A stretch of DNA of 64,000 nucleotides from Alcaligenaceae bacterium CGII-47 (GTDB taxonomy: Bacteria > Pseudomonadota > Gammaproteobacteria > Burkholderiales > Burkholderiaceae_B): contig JAHTBO010000007.1 in assembly GCA_019166125.1 (NCBI GenBank), positions 125,871 through 189,870 of the forward strand. The letters run 5' to 3'. The first letter of the stretch is position 1. Every line of letters starts with the position of its first letter. Under the pieces are notes generated by a model. It was not told where the DNA came from, did no database searches, and was given only the letters and a program-made list of their open reading frames with translations. The position numbers were made by a program, and so were the translations under genes. Shown here one piece after another: positions 19,222 to 27,874 of the stretch.

Positions 19222-20057
19222 ACCATTTTCGTCCTGTGCTCAACAAACTTCAGGATCACGGCAATAATCCCCGTCAGAATCAGATAAAGAACGGCGACGG
19301 CCCCCCATATCTCGACCGCGCGAAAATTCCCCGCGATGATCTCCTGCCCCTGACGGGTCAGTTCAGCCACACCGATCACGATGAATAGAGATGAGTCCTT
19401 CAGACTGATGATGCACTGGTTGCCCATGGTCGGAATCATGCGGCGCAAGGCAACTGGCCCAATAACATACATCAAGATCTTGTAGAACGGCAGCCCCATG
19501 GCCTCACCGGCCTCCTGTAGGCCCTTGGGCACCGACAGCAGCCCGCCCCGCACGATCTCGGCAATATACGCACCAGAGTTAATCATCAGGGTAAATATGG
19601 CTGCCGATAAGCCATCAATGCGCAAACCCACGATCAGCGGCAAGGCAAAATAAATAAACATCACCTGCACCACAATTGGTGTGCCCCGTATCACCAGAAT
19701 ATAAACCTGAGCAATGAACGAGAGCACGATAGGTATCCAAGCGTAAAACCGCCACAGAAATGCTACCAGAATGACCGCCTTGATAGCCCACCATACCGAG
19801 TCCGGCACCGCTGCAAACACCGTCGCACCCAGCCAATAGGCCACCTGAGACGCGCCATACAAAACGACCAGCCCAACCGCTGCAGACAGCACCGAGCGCC
19901 AGGACACCGGGACCTTGACATAGGTTGTCACCACCCCAGACAGAAACCCGATCACTGTCCCGCCCAACAAGCCAAGCAGCGTGATCTTGATTGTCATCAG
20001 CGTTCCATCCAACAGATCGGGCATTGCCGCCCAGACTACAGACCATTCAAATGTCAC
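19218..20057 (-). CDS. glnP: Amino-acid ABC transporter permease with an extra ~60-residue region
   Basis: This HisM/GlnP-type permease forms the membrane channel with GlnQ. The family opening ([19 protein letters not shown]), RGTPIVVQ and the EAA loop ([17 protein letters not shown]) that contacts the ATPase are all present. At 279 aa it is about 60 residues longer than the usual 215-225: between roughly residues 46 and 108 there are two additional hydrophobic segments where a short loop is normal. Start is GTG 20057 with GAGG upstream; no better ATG. A terminator-like hairpin separates it from glnH. Confidence 0.9.
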   Translation of the reverse strand: MTFEWSVVWAAMPDLLDGTLMTIKITLLGLLGGTVIGFLSGVVTTYVKVPVSWRSVLSAAVGLVVLYGASQVAYWLGATVFAAVPDSVWWAIKAVILVAFLWRFYAWIPIVLSFIAQVYILVIRGTPIVVQVMFIYFALPLIVGLRIDGLSAAIFTLMINSGAYIAEIVRGGLLSVPKGLQEAGEAMGLPFYKILMYVIGPVALRRMIPTMGNQCIISLKDSSLFIVIGVAELTRQGQEIIAGNFRAVEIWGAVAVLYLILTGIIAVILKFVEHRTKMV

Positions 20058-20071
20058 GATCCAATCCTCGT

Positions 20072-20116
20072 AAAAAATAAAAAACGGCGACCAAGCGCAA
20101 CCACCTGATCACCGTT
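20072..20116 (-). terminator. Rho-independent terminator between glnH and glnP
   Basis: Read on the minus strand, a 10-bp stem (5' arm 20107-20116, 3' arm 20083-20092, two G-U pairs, 14-base loop) is followed at once by TTTTATTTTTT. It lies after the glnH stop and before glnP, where partial termination would leave more binding-protein mRNA than permease mRNA, a common pattern in ABC operons. Confidence 0.75.
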
Positions 20117-20135
20117 TAACCCACAAGGGACAGGG

Positions 20136-20894
20136 TTACTGAACCGTCGCGGCCTTTTGTCCAAACCATTTCTGGTAGAGCTTGTCATAGGTACCATTGG
20201 CCTGCAAAGCAGCTAGCGCCTTGTTTACGGCCGGCACGAGATCGCTGCCCTTGGGGAAGGCAATGCCGTAGAAGTCGCCGCTCTTGAGGGCGCCTACAAC
20301 CTTGGCCTTGCCCTTGCCTGCCGTCTGCGCGTAGTACTGGACGTTGGGCGTATCGTGCACCACCGCATCCACCCTGCCCGTGGCCAGTTCAAGAAAGGCA
20401 TTATCAATATTGGGAAAGAGTTTAAGCTTGGCCGACGGCACGTTCTTTTGAAGGTAATCAACTGTCGCCGTGCCGATCTTTACCGCAACCGTCTTGCCCT
20501 CAAGATCCTTGGCGGTCTTGATCGTGTTATTGTCCTCGGTCACTAAAATAGCCAGACCGCTCTCGTAATAGGGATCAGAGAAGTCGATCACTTTGGCGCG
20601 ATCCTCGCGAATTGTGATCCCCGCCAAGGCCGCATCGATATTATGCGTCTGTAGACCAGGGATAATACCGTTGAAGTCCATGGGCTGCAGACGGTACTTA
20701 AGGTTTGCTTCCTTGGCGATAGCCTCCCACAACTGGATGTCAAAGCCGGTGTATTTGCCATCTTGCTTAAATTCAAAAGGTACGAATGCCGTATCGGTAG
20801 CGACGACCAGCTCGCGATCAGCGGCTTGGGCGCCTGGCAGCGCCAGCGTAAACGCCAGACCGACCATCAAGGCTTTAATTTTTCCAGAAAACAT
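20136..20894 (-). CDS. glnH: Polar amino-acid ABC transporter periplasmic binding protein
   Basis: This 252-aa family-3 solute-binding protein has a Sec signal peptide (cleavage after GAQA, about residue 24) and the mature start [61 protein letters not shown] and the closing [10 protein letters not shown] are typical of glutamine-binding GlnH. It would capture the amino acid in the periplasm for GlnPQ. ATG follows AAGGAGC. It lies 47 bases after metQ on the same strand. Confidence 0.92.
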   Translation of the reverse strand: MFSGKIKALMVGLAFTLALPGAQAADRELVVATDTAFVPFEFKQDGKYTGFDIQLWEAIAKEANLKYRLQPMDFNGIIPGLQTHNIDAALAGITIREDRAKVIDFSDPYYESGLAILVTEDNNTIKTAKDLEGKTVAVKIGTATVDYLQKNVPSAKLKLFPNIDNAFLELATGRVDAVVHDTPNVQYYAQTAGKGKAKVVGALKSGDFYGIAFPKGSDLVPAVNKALAALQANGTYDKLYQKWFGQKAATVQ

Positions 20895-20941
20895 ATAGAA
20901 GCTCCTTTTGGGATTATGTGTAAGGTGATGGTAACCCCTAT

Positions 20942-21727
20942 TCAGAACGCCGGGACAATCGCGCCCTTGTAATGTTCGAGAATATATTGGCGTACCTTTT
21001 CAGTATGCAAGGCATCGACCAGCTTGTTTATCGCAGGATCATCCTTGCGATCGGCAGCAGTCACGACGATATTGGCATAGGGTGAATCCGAGCCTTCAAT
21101 AAACAAGGCATCCTTCACCGGGTTCAAGCCCGCCTCCAGCGCATAGTTTGTATTGATCAACGCCACATCCACATCGGGCAAAATGCGCGGTAAAGTTGCT
21201 GCCTCCAACTCAAAGAACGCCAGATGCTTCGGATTTTCAACGACATCTCGGGCTGTCGCCAGAATATTGCTCGGATCCTTGAGCTTGATCAGACCTTCTT
21301 TTTGCAATAACAACAGAGCGCGTGCGCCATTGGACGGATCATTGGGCAGGGCAACCTTGGCGCCATCCTTGATATCCTTGATGTTGCTGATCTTTTGCGA
21401 GTAGGCACCAAAAGGCTCGACATGAACGAGACCTACCGTCACCAGATTGGTGCCGTGCTCCTTATTAAACGAATCGAGGTAGGGCTGGTGCTGAAAAAAG
21501 TTCGCATCAATATGCTTATCCGACACCTGCAGATTGGGTTGCACATAGTCGGTGAACACCTTGATATCCAGATCGACACCCTGCTTAGCCAGATCAGCCT
21601 TGACGAACTCGAGCAGCTCAGCATGCGGCACAGGTGTCGCCGCAATCGACAAGCGTTGGGCATGCGCTGAACCAGCGAATACCAGAGGAAGGGTCAACAT
21701 TACGGCGGGGATAAATTTACTCAACAT
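20942..21727 (-). CDS. metQ: Methionine-type ABC transporter binding protein (NlpA family)
   Basis: This 261-aa NlpA/MetQ-family protein binds D/L-methionine (or a relative) for MetNI. Family text includes [55 protein letters not shown] and [13 protein letters not shown]. The signal peptide ends [10 protein letters not shown], a signal peptidase I site; the lipobox Cys usual for MetQ lipoproteins is missing, so it should be a soluble periplasmic protein. ATG follows GGAG. It is the third gene of metN-metI-metQ. Confidence 0.93.
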   Translation of the reverse strand: MLSKFIPAVMLTLPLVFAGSAHAQRLSIAATPVPHAELLEFVKADLAKQGVDLDIKVFTDYVQPNLQVSDKHIDANFFQHQPYLDSFNKEHGTNLVTVGLVHVEPFGAYSQKISNIKDIKDGAKVALPNDPSNGARALLLLQKEGLIKLKDPSNILATARDVVENPKHLAFFELEAATLPRILPDVDVALINTNYALEAGLNPVKDALFIEGSDSPYANIVVTAADRKDDPAINKLVDALHTEKVRQYILEHYKGAIVPAF

Positions 21728-21745
21728 GACATGCTCCTGAAATAA

Positions 21746-22405
21746 TTACTTTCGATTCAAACGAGCGACCCATCGATCGCCGACAAGCTGTAAAGCCTGC
21801 ACCATGACCACCAAAATAATCACCGTCACCGCCATCACATCCATCTGATAGCGTTGATAGCCAAAACGCAGTGCAAGGTCTCCCAGGCCGCCACCGCCGA
21901 TCACACCTGACATCGCCGAGTAGCCCACCAGCGCAATCGCCGTGACGACGACCGCAGCCAAAATTCCGGTCATCGCCTCAGGCACCAATGCCCACAGCAC
22001 GGTCTGGCGGGAATTGGCGCCCATGGCACGGCAGGCTTCATTGACCCCTGGATCCAGCTCACGCAATACATTCTCGACCAAGCGTGCAAAAAACGGCGCC
22101 GCACTCGCCACCAGCGGCGGAATCGACCCCTGTACGCCCAGTGCGGTGCCCGCTAGCACCCGAGTCAACGGGATCATGACAATCAGCAGAATCAAAAACG
22201 GCACTGAGCGCAGCACATTTACGACAAAGGCCACAATCTGATAGATTCCCTTGTTCTGCAGCATCTGCCCGGGGCTGGTCAGAAACAGCAAGATGCCGAC
22301 TGGCAAACCAATCAATAAGGTGAACAGCAACGAGAACCCCGTCATGAGCAAGGTATCTATCGTTGCTTTACCCATCAATAGCCAGTCGATATTGTCAAGC
22401 ATCAT
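21746..22405 (-). CDS. metI: Methionine ABC transporter permease
   Basis: This 219-aa inner-membrane permease has five predicted spans. It carries the MetI family opening GKATIDTLLMTGFSLLFTLLIG, the central NVLRSVPFLILLIVMIP and the EAA-type coupling loop NEACRAMGANSRQTVLW that contacts MetN. Two ATGs are in tandem; the first overlaps the metN stop by 4 bases. The length is normal for the family. Confidence 0.94.
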   Translation of the reverse strand: MMLDNIDWLLMGKATIDTLLMTGFSLLFTLLIGLPVGILLFLTSPGQMLQNKGIYQIVAFVVNVLRSVPFLILLIVMIPLTRVLAGTALGVQGSIPPLVASAAPFFARLVENVLRELDPGVNEACRAMGANSRQTVLWALVPEAMTGILAAVVVTAIALVGYSAMSGVIGGGGLGDLALRFGYQRYQMDVMAVTVIILVVMVQALQLVGDRWVARLNRK

Positions 22406-23412
22406 GGCCTGAGCACCTCGTAGTCGACCTGCGCAGCCGCCAGCAAATCGCCTAATTGCGCAAGTGAAGCATCCGCGCCCTGGACAGCGACGACCAGTTG
22501 CCCATACGGAATATTTTTAATCCGGCTCACAGTGCCTTGCAAAATGCTCAAATCCAGATTCAGTTCACGGCTGATCCGGCTGAGCAATGGTTGAGCAGCA
22601 TGCTCACCGCGGTAGCTCAGGCGCATTAAGCGCCCGTGCATACCCAGCGCAAGCTCACGCCAACCCTCGGCATCCATACTGCTCTCAGAGAGCAGTGACT
22701 GAGTGACAGCATTTTGCGGATGCAGAAATACATCGAGCACATCCCCACACTCTACAATCCGTCCCGCATCAATCACCGCCACCCGGTCGCAGACGGTACG
22801 GATAACATCCATACTGTGTGTGATCAGAACTATCGTCAGACCCAGGCGTTGATTGATATCATCCAACAAGCGCAAAATAGATTGCGTGGTCTCTGGATCT
22901 AGGGCAGAGGTCGCCTCATCGCACAGCAGCAACTGCGGCCGGCTGGCCAGCGCCCGCGCAATCCCCACGCGTTGCTGCTGACCACCCGAGAGCTGTCTTG
23001 GATATTTTTGCTCCTGACCGGCCAAACCCACTAGGGTGAGCACTTCCTGAGCACGTTCTCGGCGCTGGGCACGACCCATCCCGGCCAGACGCAAGGGAAA
23101 GCACACATTGTCCAGAACGGTGCGTGAACGCAGAAGATTGAAATGTTGAAACACCATGCCCACAGAGCGACGGAACTCACGCAGCTGCGCATCCGTATAG
23201 GCAACGATAGCCTCGCCATCGATACGCACGACTCCGTGCGTCGGCCTCTCGAGTAGATTAAGCATGCGTATCAGCGTGCTCTTGCCTGCACCCGAGCGGC
23301 CGATAATGCCGAACACCTCACCCTTGTTGACATGCATATCGACGCCTGCCAAGGCGTGCATAGCGCGTCCAGCAGAATAGTAAGTCTTATGGATGTTCTC
23401 GAGATCAATCAA
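22402..23412 (-). CDS. metN: Methionine ABC transporter ATP-binding protein
   Basis: This 336-aa ATPase drives methionine import. Walker A GRSGAGKST, Q-loop QHFNLLRS, signature [15 protein letters not shown], Walker B LLLCDEATSALD and H-loop LITHSM are all present. The C-terminal 80 residues (ISRELNLDLSILQG to the end) form the NIL/ACT-like domain that in E. coli binds methionine and shuts the transporter (trans-inhibition). An in-frame stop lies just upstream, so translation must start at TTG 23412, an unusual weak start without a clear ribosome site. First gene of the transporter block. Confidence 0.94.
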   Translation of the reverse strand: MIDLENIHKTYYSAGRAMHALAGVDMHVNKGEVFGIIGRSGAGKSTLIRMLNLLERPTHGVVRIDGEAIVAYTDAQLREFRRSVGMVFQHFNLLRSRTVLDNVCFPLRLAGMGRAQRRERAQEVLTLVGLAGQEQKYPRQLSGGQQQRVGIARALASRPQLLLCDEATSALDPETTQSILRLLDDINQRLGLTIVLITHSMDVIRTVCDRVAVIDAGRIVECGDVLDVFLHPQNAVTQSLLSESSMDAEGWRELALGMHGRLMRLSYRGEHAAQPLLSRISRELNLDLSILQGTVSRIKNIPYGQLVVAVQGADASLAQLGDLLAAAQVDYEVLRP

Positions 23413-23499
23413 GATACATAATCACTTATGACAAGAGCCGCTTAGGCTCGCTCACAGAATGCAAAATTTAGCATATTTAATTCTGCGAAAAATGCAGTA

Positions 23500-23522
23500 G
23501 CTTATGCCTTATGGGCATAAGC
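23500..23522. repeat. 9-bp palindrome upstream of metN
   Basis: GCTTATGCC and GGCATAAGC form a perfect inverted repeat with a 5-base loop (TTATG), 88 bases upstream of the metN start and between it and the tRNA-Lys terminator. There is no T-tract. It lies in AT-rich DNA suitable for a promoter, so an operator for a methionine regulator is possible but unproven. Confidence 0.45.
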
Positions 23523-23568
23523 GCAAACACAGCGTACATGGCACACTGCCCCATATCGGGACAGCAAA

Positions 23569-23594
23569 ACGCCAACCCGACTAAGGGTTGGCGT
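23569..23594 (-). terminator. Terminator of tRNA-Lys
   Basis: ACGCCAACCC and GGGTTGGCGT form a perfect 10-bp stem with a 6-base loop, 14 bases past the CCA end of tRNA-Lys. On the minus strand the stem is followed by TTTTG. It should end tRNA transcription before metN. Confidence 0.75.
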
Positions 23595-23608
23595 CTGTAA
23601 AATGGGCT

Positions 23609-23684
23609 TGGTGGGTCGTGCGCGGCTCGAACGCGCGACCAACGGATTAAAAGTCCGGTGCTCTACCGACTGAGCTAACGACCC
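23609..23684 (-). tRNA. tRNA-Lys (anticodon UUU)
   Basis: A 76-base cloverleaf reads on the minus strand: acceptor GGGTCGT pairs with ACGACCC, the D-arm is AGCTCAGTCGGTAGAGC, the anticodon arm GGACTTTTAATCC carries TTT, the T-arm holds GTTCGAGCC, and the 3' CCA is encoded. It stands alone, divergent from the metallophosphoesterase gene, and is followed by its own terminator. Confidence 0.97.
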
Positions 23685-23740
23685 AACACAAGCCCTCGAT
23701 TATGACTTTTCTTGAAATCACTGTCAAATAAGGATTGGAT

Positions 23741-24505
23741 ATGGACATTCGCCTGCACATCATCTCTGACCTGCATCTGAGCGTGCACGGCATGTCGGTG
23801 CCACCGCTACGCGCTGACCTGAGCATCCTGGCTGGCGATATTGCGCGCCCGGCTGCGGCGATGCAATGGGCGGCGACACTGGGCCGCCCAGTCCTCTACG
23901 TACCAGGCAATCATGAATTTTATGGTGGCAGCATTCCTGAAACCCGACAACGCTTGGCACAAGAAGCCCACCTGCACGGCATCCATTTACTCGACCAGGC
24001 CCAGATCGTCTTGAACGGCGTGCGCTTTTTGGGCACAACACTCTGGACGGACTTTCAATTGTTTGGGGCGGCCCAGGCCGATGCGGCCAAGACTCAGGCT
24101 GCGGCCTTCATGCGGGATTTCTCTGTTATCCGCAACGCTGCAGGACAGATATTTACGCCAGAGGACGCCATCGCTTTGTTTAAGGAGCAAGCCGCCTGGC
24201 TAGACAATGCTCTGGATGAGCCCTTTGATGGTCCAACGGTGGTCATTACGCACCATGCGCCAGCACTGCGTAGTGTCCATCCACGCTATGCTGACTCTCT
24301 GGTGAGCGCCGGCTTTGCCTCGGATTGCACGGCACTCATGGGCCGGGCTTCGCTCTGGATACATGGTCACATGCATGACAGCTCAGATTACTCAATTCGT
24401 GGTACACGGGTCATCTGTAACCCACGCGGCTACAGCAAGGACGGCGTCAACGAGAATACCGCCTTCGACCCGGCCTTCAGGATCGATATCCCGATACGCC
24501 CATAG
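23741..24505 (+). CDS. Calcineurin-like metallophosphoesterase
   Basis: This 254-aa protein has the full dimetal phosphoesterase motif series: ISDLHL (D-x-H), LAGDIARP (GDxx), GNHEF (GNHE), ITHHAP and GHMHD. It is a predicted phosphatase or phosphodiesterase of the small cytosolic type; the substrate is not evident. ATG 23741 has AAGGA 7 bases upstream, whereas an upstream in-frame TTG lacks spacing. It begins 56 bases from the tRNA-Lys 5' end and is followed 31 bases later by the AraC-type regulator; no functional link to that gene is obvious. Confidence 0.85.
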   Translation: MDIRLHIISDLHLSVHGMSVPPLRADLSILAGDIARPAAAMQWAATLGRPVLYVPGNHEFYGGSIPETRQRLAQEAHLHGIHLLDQAQIVLNGVRFLGTTLWTDFQLFGAAQADAAKTQAAAFMRDFSVIRNAAGQIFTPEDAIALFKEQAAWLDNALDEPFDGPTVVITHHAPALRSVHPRYADSLVSAGFASDCTALMGRASLWIHGHMHDSSDYSIRGTRVICNPRGYSKDGVNENTAFDPAFRIDIPIRP

Positions 24506-24536
24506 CCTAAGAAACATCAATCAAAATAGACAAGCG

Positions 24537-25496
24537 ATGCTCAAACAAGACATCCCCAATCTCGATCTGACACACATCGCCGGGCCACAGCACGCCGATG
24601 CGGATCTGCACTATGAAGCCCTGGGCACATTAGCCAGCCAGCTGGGGCGCAATATGTCGATGCATCGCCACGACTGTTTTTTTCAGGTGCATTACGTAAA
24701 GAATGGCGCTGTTGGCGTACAGATGGAGGATCGACTCTATCGCCTGCAAGGACCAATGGTCTTTTTGACGCCACCCGCATTCCTGCATGCGTTTATTACT
24801 GACGATGATGCCGACGGTCACGTGTTGACGGTACGCCAGCAGTTGCTGTGGCCGATTTTCGACGATGATGCGGCCTGGACGGGTGGGGCAGCAAATGTTG
24901 CCCCCGCCTGCCTGGCTATCGAGGCCCTGGATGGTGAGCATGCCGCCGAAGCACAGCGTATGTGCGTCTGGTTTGAACAGTTGAATGCCGAATTCTTTGC
25001 GCACCGCCCAGGGCGCACCCAGAGCCTGCTGCTGCTCACGCGGTTGATATTTATCAGTCTGCTACGCCTATCTTCCCAGGCCCTGGTCTCGCCACCGCCT
25101 TGCCACGAGGATCTGCAGATTTTCCAGGGATTCAGCAGCCTGATCGAAGGAAGATTTCGGCAACACTGGAACATCCCTCAATACGCAGACAGCCTTGGCG
25201 TCGCCGAGCAACACCTCAATAGTGTCTGCCGACGCATCGCCAACAAGCCGCCCAAGCGCCTCATCTACGAACGGCTCATGCAAGAGGCGCGCCGTCTGCT
25301 GTTATATACCAGCCAGCCAGTCAGTGAGGTGGGCTACGCCCTGGGCTTCAGCGATCCCGCCTATTTCAGCCGGTTCTTTTTGCGCTACGCGGGTATGACC
25401 CCCGGCAGCTACCGCACAGGTATGGCCGGACGTCCATCCCTGACAGCGGCATCCCATCCAGCAAAATCCACAGGAAAAAGAGCACCTACCCCTTAG
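24537..25496 (+). CDS. hpaA: AraC-family regulator, HpaA type
   Basis: This 319-aa regulator has an N-terminal cupin-like sensor domain (MHRHDCFFQVHYV, GPMVFLTPPAFLHAF) and a C-terminal double HTH (about 215-300: IPQYADSLGV, PVSEVGYALGFSDPAYFSRFF). The sensor text resembles HpaA, the activator of 4-hydroxyphenylacetate hydroxylase genes. It converges on a C1/C2 hydroxylase pair, which supports that role. The frame is open upstream into the phosphoesterase gene; ATG 24537 is chosen because the family N-terminus begins there, although no strong ribosome site is seen. Confidence 0.8.
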   Translation: MLKQDIPNLDLTHIAGPQHADADLHYEALGTLASQLGRNMSMHRHDCFFQVHYVKNGAVGVQMEDRLYRLQGPMVFLTPPAFLHAFITDDDADGHVLTVRQQLLWPIFDDDAAWTGGAANVAPACLAIEALDGEHAAEAQRMCVWFEQLNAEFFAHRPGRTQSLLLLTRLIFISLLRLSSQALVSPPPCHEDLQIFQGFSSLIEGRFRQHWNIPQYADSLGVAEQHLNSVCRRIANKPPKRLIYERLMQEARRLLLYTSQPVSEVGYALGFSDPAYFSRFFLRYAGMTPGSYRTGMAGRPSLTAASHPAKSTGKRAPTP

Positions 25497-25507
25497 CACG
25501 CGGTACC

Positions 25508-26464
25508 TCAGTCAATCGGGGCCGTCGTGGCGGCAATTACACCTTTTAGTATGTCCTTGAACGCTCGTACCTGCGCGGGCTCAAAGCGCGAGAACACCTT
25601 GTCTTCGAAGTGCTGCGCCAGCGTCCAGACCTTACGCGCCTGTTCTGCTCCGGCAGCCGTTAGCTGATAATAGCCGCCATCGGACTGAACAAACTCTCGT
25701 CCACGCAGCATCTCGAGCGTCTGTTCGATCTCGCGCAGCGGCATATCGGTCTCTTGCACCAGCGACGACACATCCAACGGCCGCCCGGCATCCAAAATCA
25801 TGAGGACACGGGCCTCGCCAGGCCGCCAGCCGGTTCGGATTTGTTCAGGCTGATAAGACTGCTGGTAGCTACGTACCGCCTGGGTCATCAGATAATAAGT
25901 ATGGTCCGCCAACCGCTCTCTCGAGCCACCGGCCGAGCGCTCGGGCAGCCTCTGGCGCTCGCGATGCGGCAGTGCCATCGAATAGGAACCCTGATGATAG
26001 AGCAAGGGTGAGCGTCCGTTGTCCTCGAACGCCACTACCCGGCCAATCAATACCCAATGATCTCCCCCATCCAGCGTCTGGTATTTTTGGCACTGAAAGT
26101 TGGCGCTGGTGCCTTCCAGCAGGGCGCAGCCGCCCGCGCCCGAGCGCACCGGCACGCTAGAGAACCGATCCTTATGCGGGCCTGCGAACTGATTGGACAA
26201 GGCGATCTGGTCTACGGCGAGAACATTGACGGCGAAGTGCTCGGACCGTTCGAATACCGCATAGCTGCTAGAGCGCTTATCGATGCTCCAGAGGATCAGC
26301 GGTGGGTCGAGTGAAACCGAGCTAAAGCTGTTGGCGGTCACACCCACCTGGCCCACGCCGTCGTGGGCGGTAACAATGGTCACGCCCGTGGCAAAATTAC
26401 CCAGCGCACGACGCAGAATACGCGGATCAAACGCCTCGAACTGAGGTGGACAAGGTGCATTCAT
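25508..26464 (-). CDS. Flavin reductase with MarR-like C-terminal domain (C1 component of p-hydroxyphenylacetate hydroxylase)
   Basis: This 318-aa protein joins an N-terminal flavin reductase domain (about 12-170: ALGNFATGVTIVTA, GVTANSFSSVSLDPPLILWS, FAVNVLA) to a C-terminal MarR-like winged helix (about 190-310: YYLMTQAVRSYQQ, GEARVLMIL). That architecture and length are those of the Acinetobacter baumannii C1 reductase, where the MarR-like part restrains NADH oxidation until p-hydroxyphenylacetate binds. It would supply FMNH2 to the oxygenase encoded 12 bases upstream. DNA binding by the MarR-like domain is not implied. Confidence 0.83.
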   Translation of the reverse strand: MNAPCPPQFEAFDPRILRRALGNFATGVTIVTAHDGVGQVGVTANSFSSVSLDPPLILWSIDKRSSSYAVFERSEHFAVNVLAVDQIALSNQFAGPHKDRFSSVPVRSGAGGCALLEGTSANFQCQKYQTLDGGDHWVLIGRVVAFEDNGRSPLLYHQGSYSMALPHRERQRLPERSAGGSRERLADHTYYLMTQAVRSYQQSYQPEQIRTGWRPGEARVLMILDAGRPLDVSSLVQETDMPLREIEQTLEMLRGREFVQSDGGYYQLTAAGAEQARKVWTLAQHFEDKVFSRFEPAQVRAFKDILKGVIAATTAPID

Positions 26465-26476
26465 GACGCCTCCGGC

Positions 26477-27646
26477 TCAGATCATTGTCGGGTCGGGTTC
26501 CATACCCATGATCGCCCGCCCCAGAATTTGGGCACATACATCATAGTCGGTATAGGCATGGGCGGCAGTCATATGGCTATCACGGAACAGCCGCTGCATC
26601 TCGTTGCTCTCGAACCAGGCCCCCGCCCCCGCAGCCACGAACAGGCGATCAACCGCTTCAACGCACATCTTGACGCAATAACTCTGATCGGTGCGCCAAC
26701 GTGTAAGCGTCTCGGTGCTCGGGTAGCGCTTGGCCTCACCATGCTCACGATGATCCTCCCAAGATTTCTCGAGGAATGCACGTGCAGCGGCCACCTGATG
26801 CGTGGACTCAGCCAGACGCATCAAAGCAGGCGTCGCCGTCCCGACACTGGCCCCAGTGTAGGCCCGGACGCGATTACGGGTCTTTTCCTTGAACGCCTCG
26901 AGCATCCGCTCGGCAATACCCAGACTGATCGCTGAAAAGCCACTCGCAAAATACGGGCGATAAGGGGTGTAGTAGATCTTGCTGTCTGGATACAGCCCAA
27001 AGCCAGCAGACTTACCCTCCATCATGTCCTTGGCCGCCTGGATGCGGTGATTGGGCACAAAAGCCTTGTCGATCAGCAAGGTTTTGGAGCCGCTACCGCG
27101 CATGCCAATCGCATACCAATCATCCCGGATGGTGTAATCACGACGCGGCAAAACAGCAAAACAGTAGACTTTCTCGCCCTCTGCATTCATGCGATGAAAC
27201 CCGAGAATCGCCCATTCAGCATGATCGCAACCACTACTCCAGCCCATCTCGCCGCTAAACAAAACGCCACCTTCGGTCTCTTCGATTCGGCCAAACGGCG
27301 CAATGCTGCTACTGGCTGTGGCATCGGGGTTTTCGCCCCAGACCTCGTCTTGGAGTTGCTTGGAAAACAAAGCCAACTGGTGGCTGTGCGTGCACAGCAG
27401 ACTGAACGCCCAGGCTGTACCACCGCACGCACCTGCCAGGGCTACCACTGACTGAGCAAACTCTGGCAGCGACAACTCAAGGCCACCGTAGGCCTTGGGC
27501 TGGAAGGCGCGATGCAGTCCGGTCTTTTTTAGCAGTGCGATGTTCTCGGCGGGCACCAAACGCTCGCGCTCGGCTTGCTCGGCGCGCGCAGCGATCTCGG
27601 GCAAAATGGACTGGATGCGCTCCAGCATAGGGGTTGTGCTTGTCAT
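26477..27646 (-). CDS. Flavin-dependent monooxygenase, oxygenase component (HPAH C2 / HsaA family)
   Basis: This 389-aa group D flavin monooxygenase has the acyl-CoA-dehydrogenase fold. FQPKAYGGLELSL, CTHSHQLALF, WSSGCDHAEWA, MRGSGSKTL and the C-terminal HMTAAHAYTDYD are typical of the C2/HsaA family that hydroxylates phenols with reduced flavin and O2. The partner reductase of C1 type and the HpaA regulator point to 4-hydroxyphenylacetate 3-hydroxylation to homoprotocatechuate. A steroid-type HsaA or another phenol cannot be excluded, and no ring-cleavage genes are in the window. ATG 27646 follows GGAG; the frame extends 17 codons further without a ribosome site. Confidence 0.82.
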   Translation of the reverse strand: MTSTTPMLERIQSILPEIAARAEQAERERLVPAENIALLKKTGLHRAFQPKAYGGLELSLPEFAQSVVALAGACGGTAWAFSLLCTHSHQLALFSKQLQDEVWGENPDATASSSIAPFGRIEETEGGVLFSGEMGWSSGCDHAEWAILGFHRMNAEGEKVYCFAVLPRRDYTIRDDWYAIGMRGSGSKTLLIDKAFVPNHRIQAAKDMMEGKSAGFGLYPDSKIYYTPYRPYFASGFSAISLGIAERMLEAFKEKTRNRVRAYTGASVGTATPALMRLAESTHQVAAARAFLEKSWEDHREHGEAKRYPSTETLTRWRTDQSYCVKMCVEAVDRLFVAAGAGAWFESNEMQRLFRDSHMTAAHAYTDYDVCAQILGRAIMGMEPDPTMI

Positions 27647-27744
27647 GTCATTGTCTCCGTAACCGGTCAGGTTGCTAGCCATCCGATTTCCATGCATGTC
27701 TGAGGCTAACGCCCTATGCGATCAAATCGTCTGGTCCGGAAAAA

Positions 27745-27750
27745 ATTATA
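27745..27750 (-). promoter_or_regulatory. Possible -10 element of the hydroxylase operon
   Basis: On the minus strand TATAAT stands about 100 bases before the oxygenase start, in an AT-rich patch of the 228-base gap downstream of the GH31-like gene. No good -35 hexamer is present at 16-18 bases, which suits an activator-dependent promoter such as one run by an AraC-type protein. Confidence 0.35.
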
Positions 27751-27874
27751 AACATGTTAGCGACTTTCTATAATGCACATTTCCAGCGGAACATGGTACT
27801 TTTCTCGGGCCAAGGGAAAACCCTAAATGACCTTTGACCACGCTCTGTTACTCACCCAGACCATTCCTGAGACC

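Noticed and set aside
26477-27646. Assignment of the oxygenase as an ordinary acyl-CoA dehydrogenase or steroid hydroxylase HsaA
   Set aside because: The fold is shared, but the MarR-tailed reductase of C1 type and the HpaA-type regulator fit p-hydroxyphenylacetate hydroxylase better. HsaA remains a lesser alternative.
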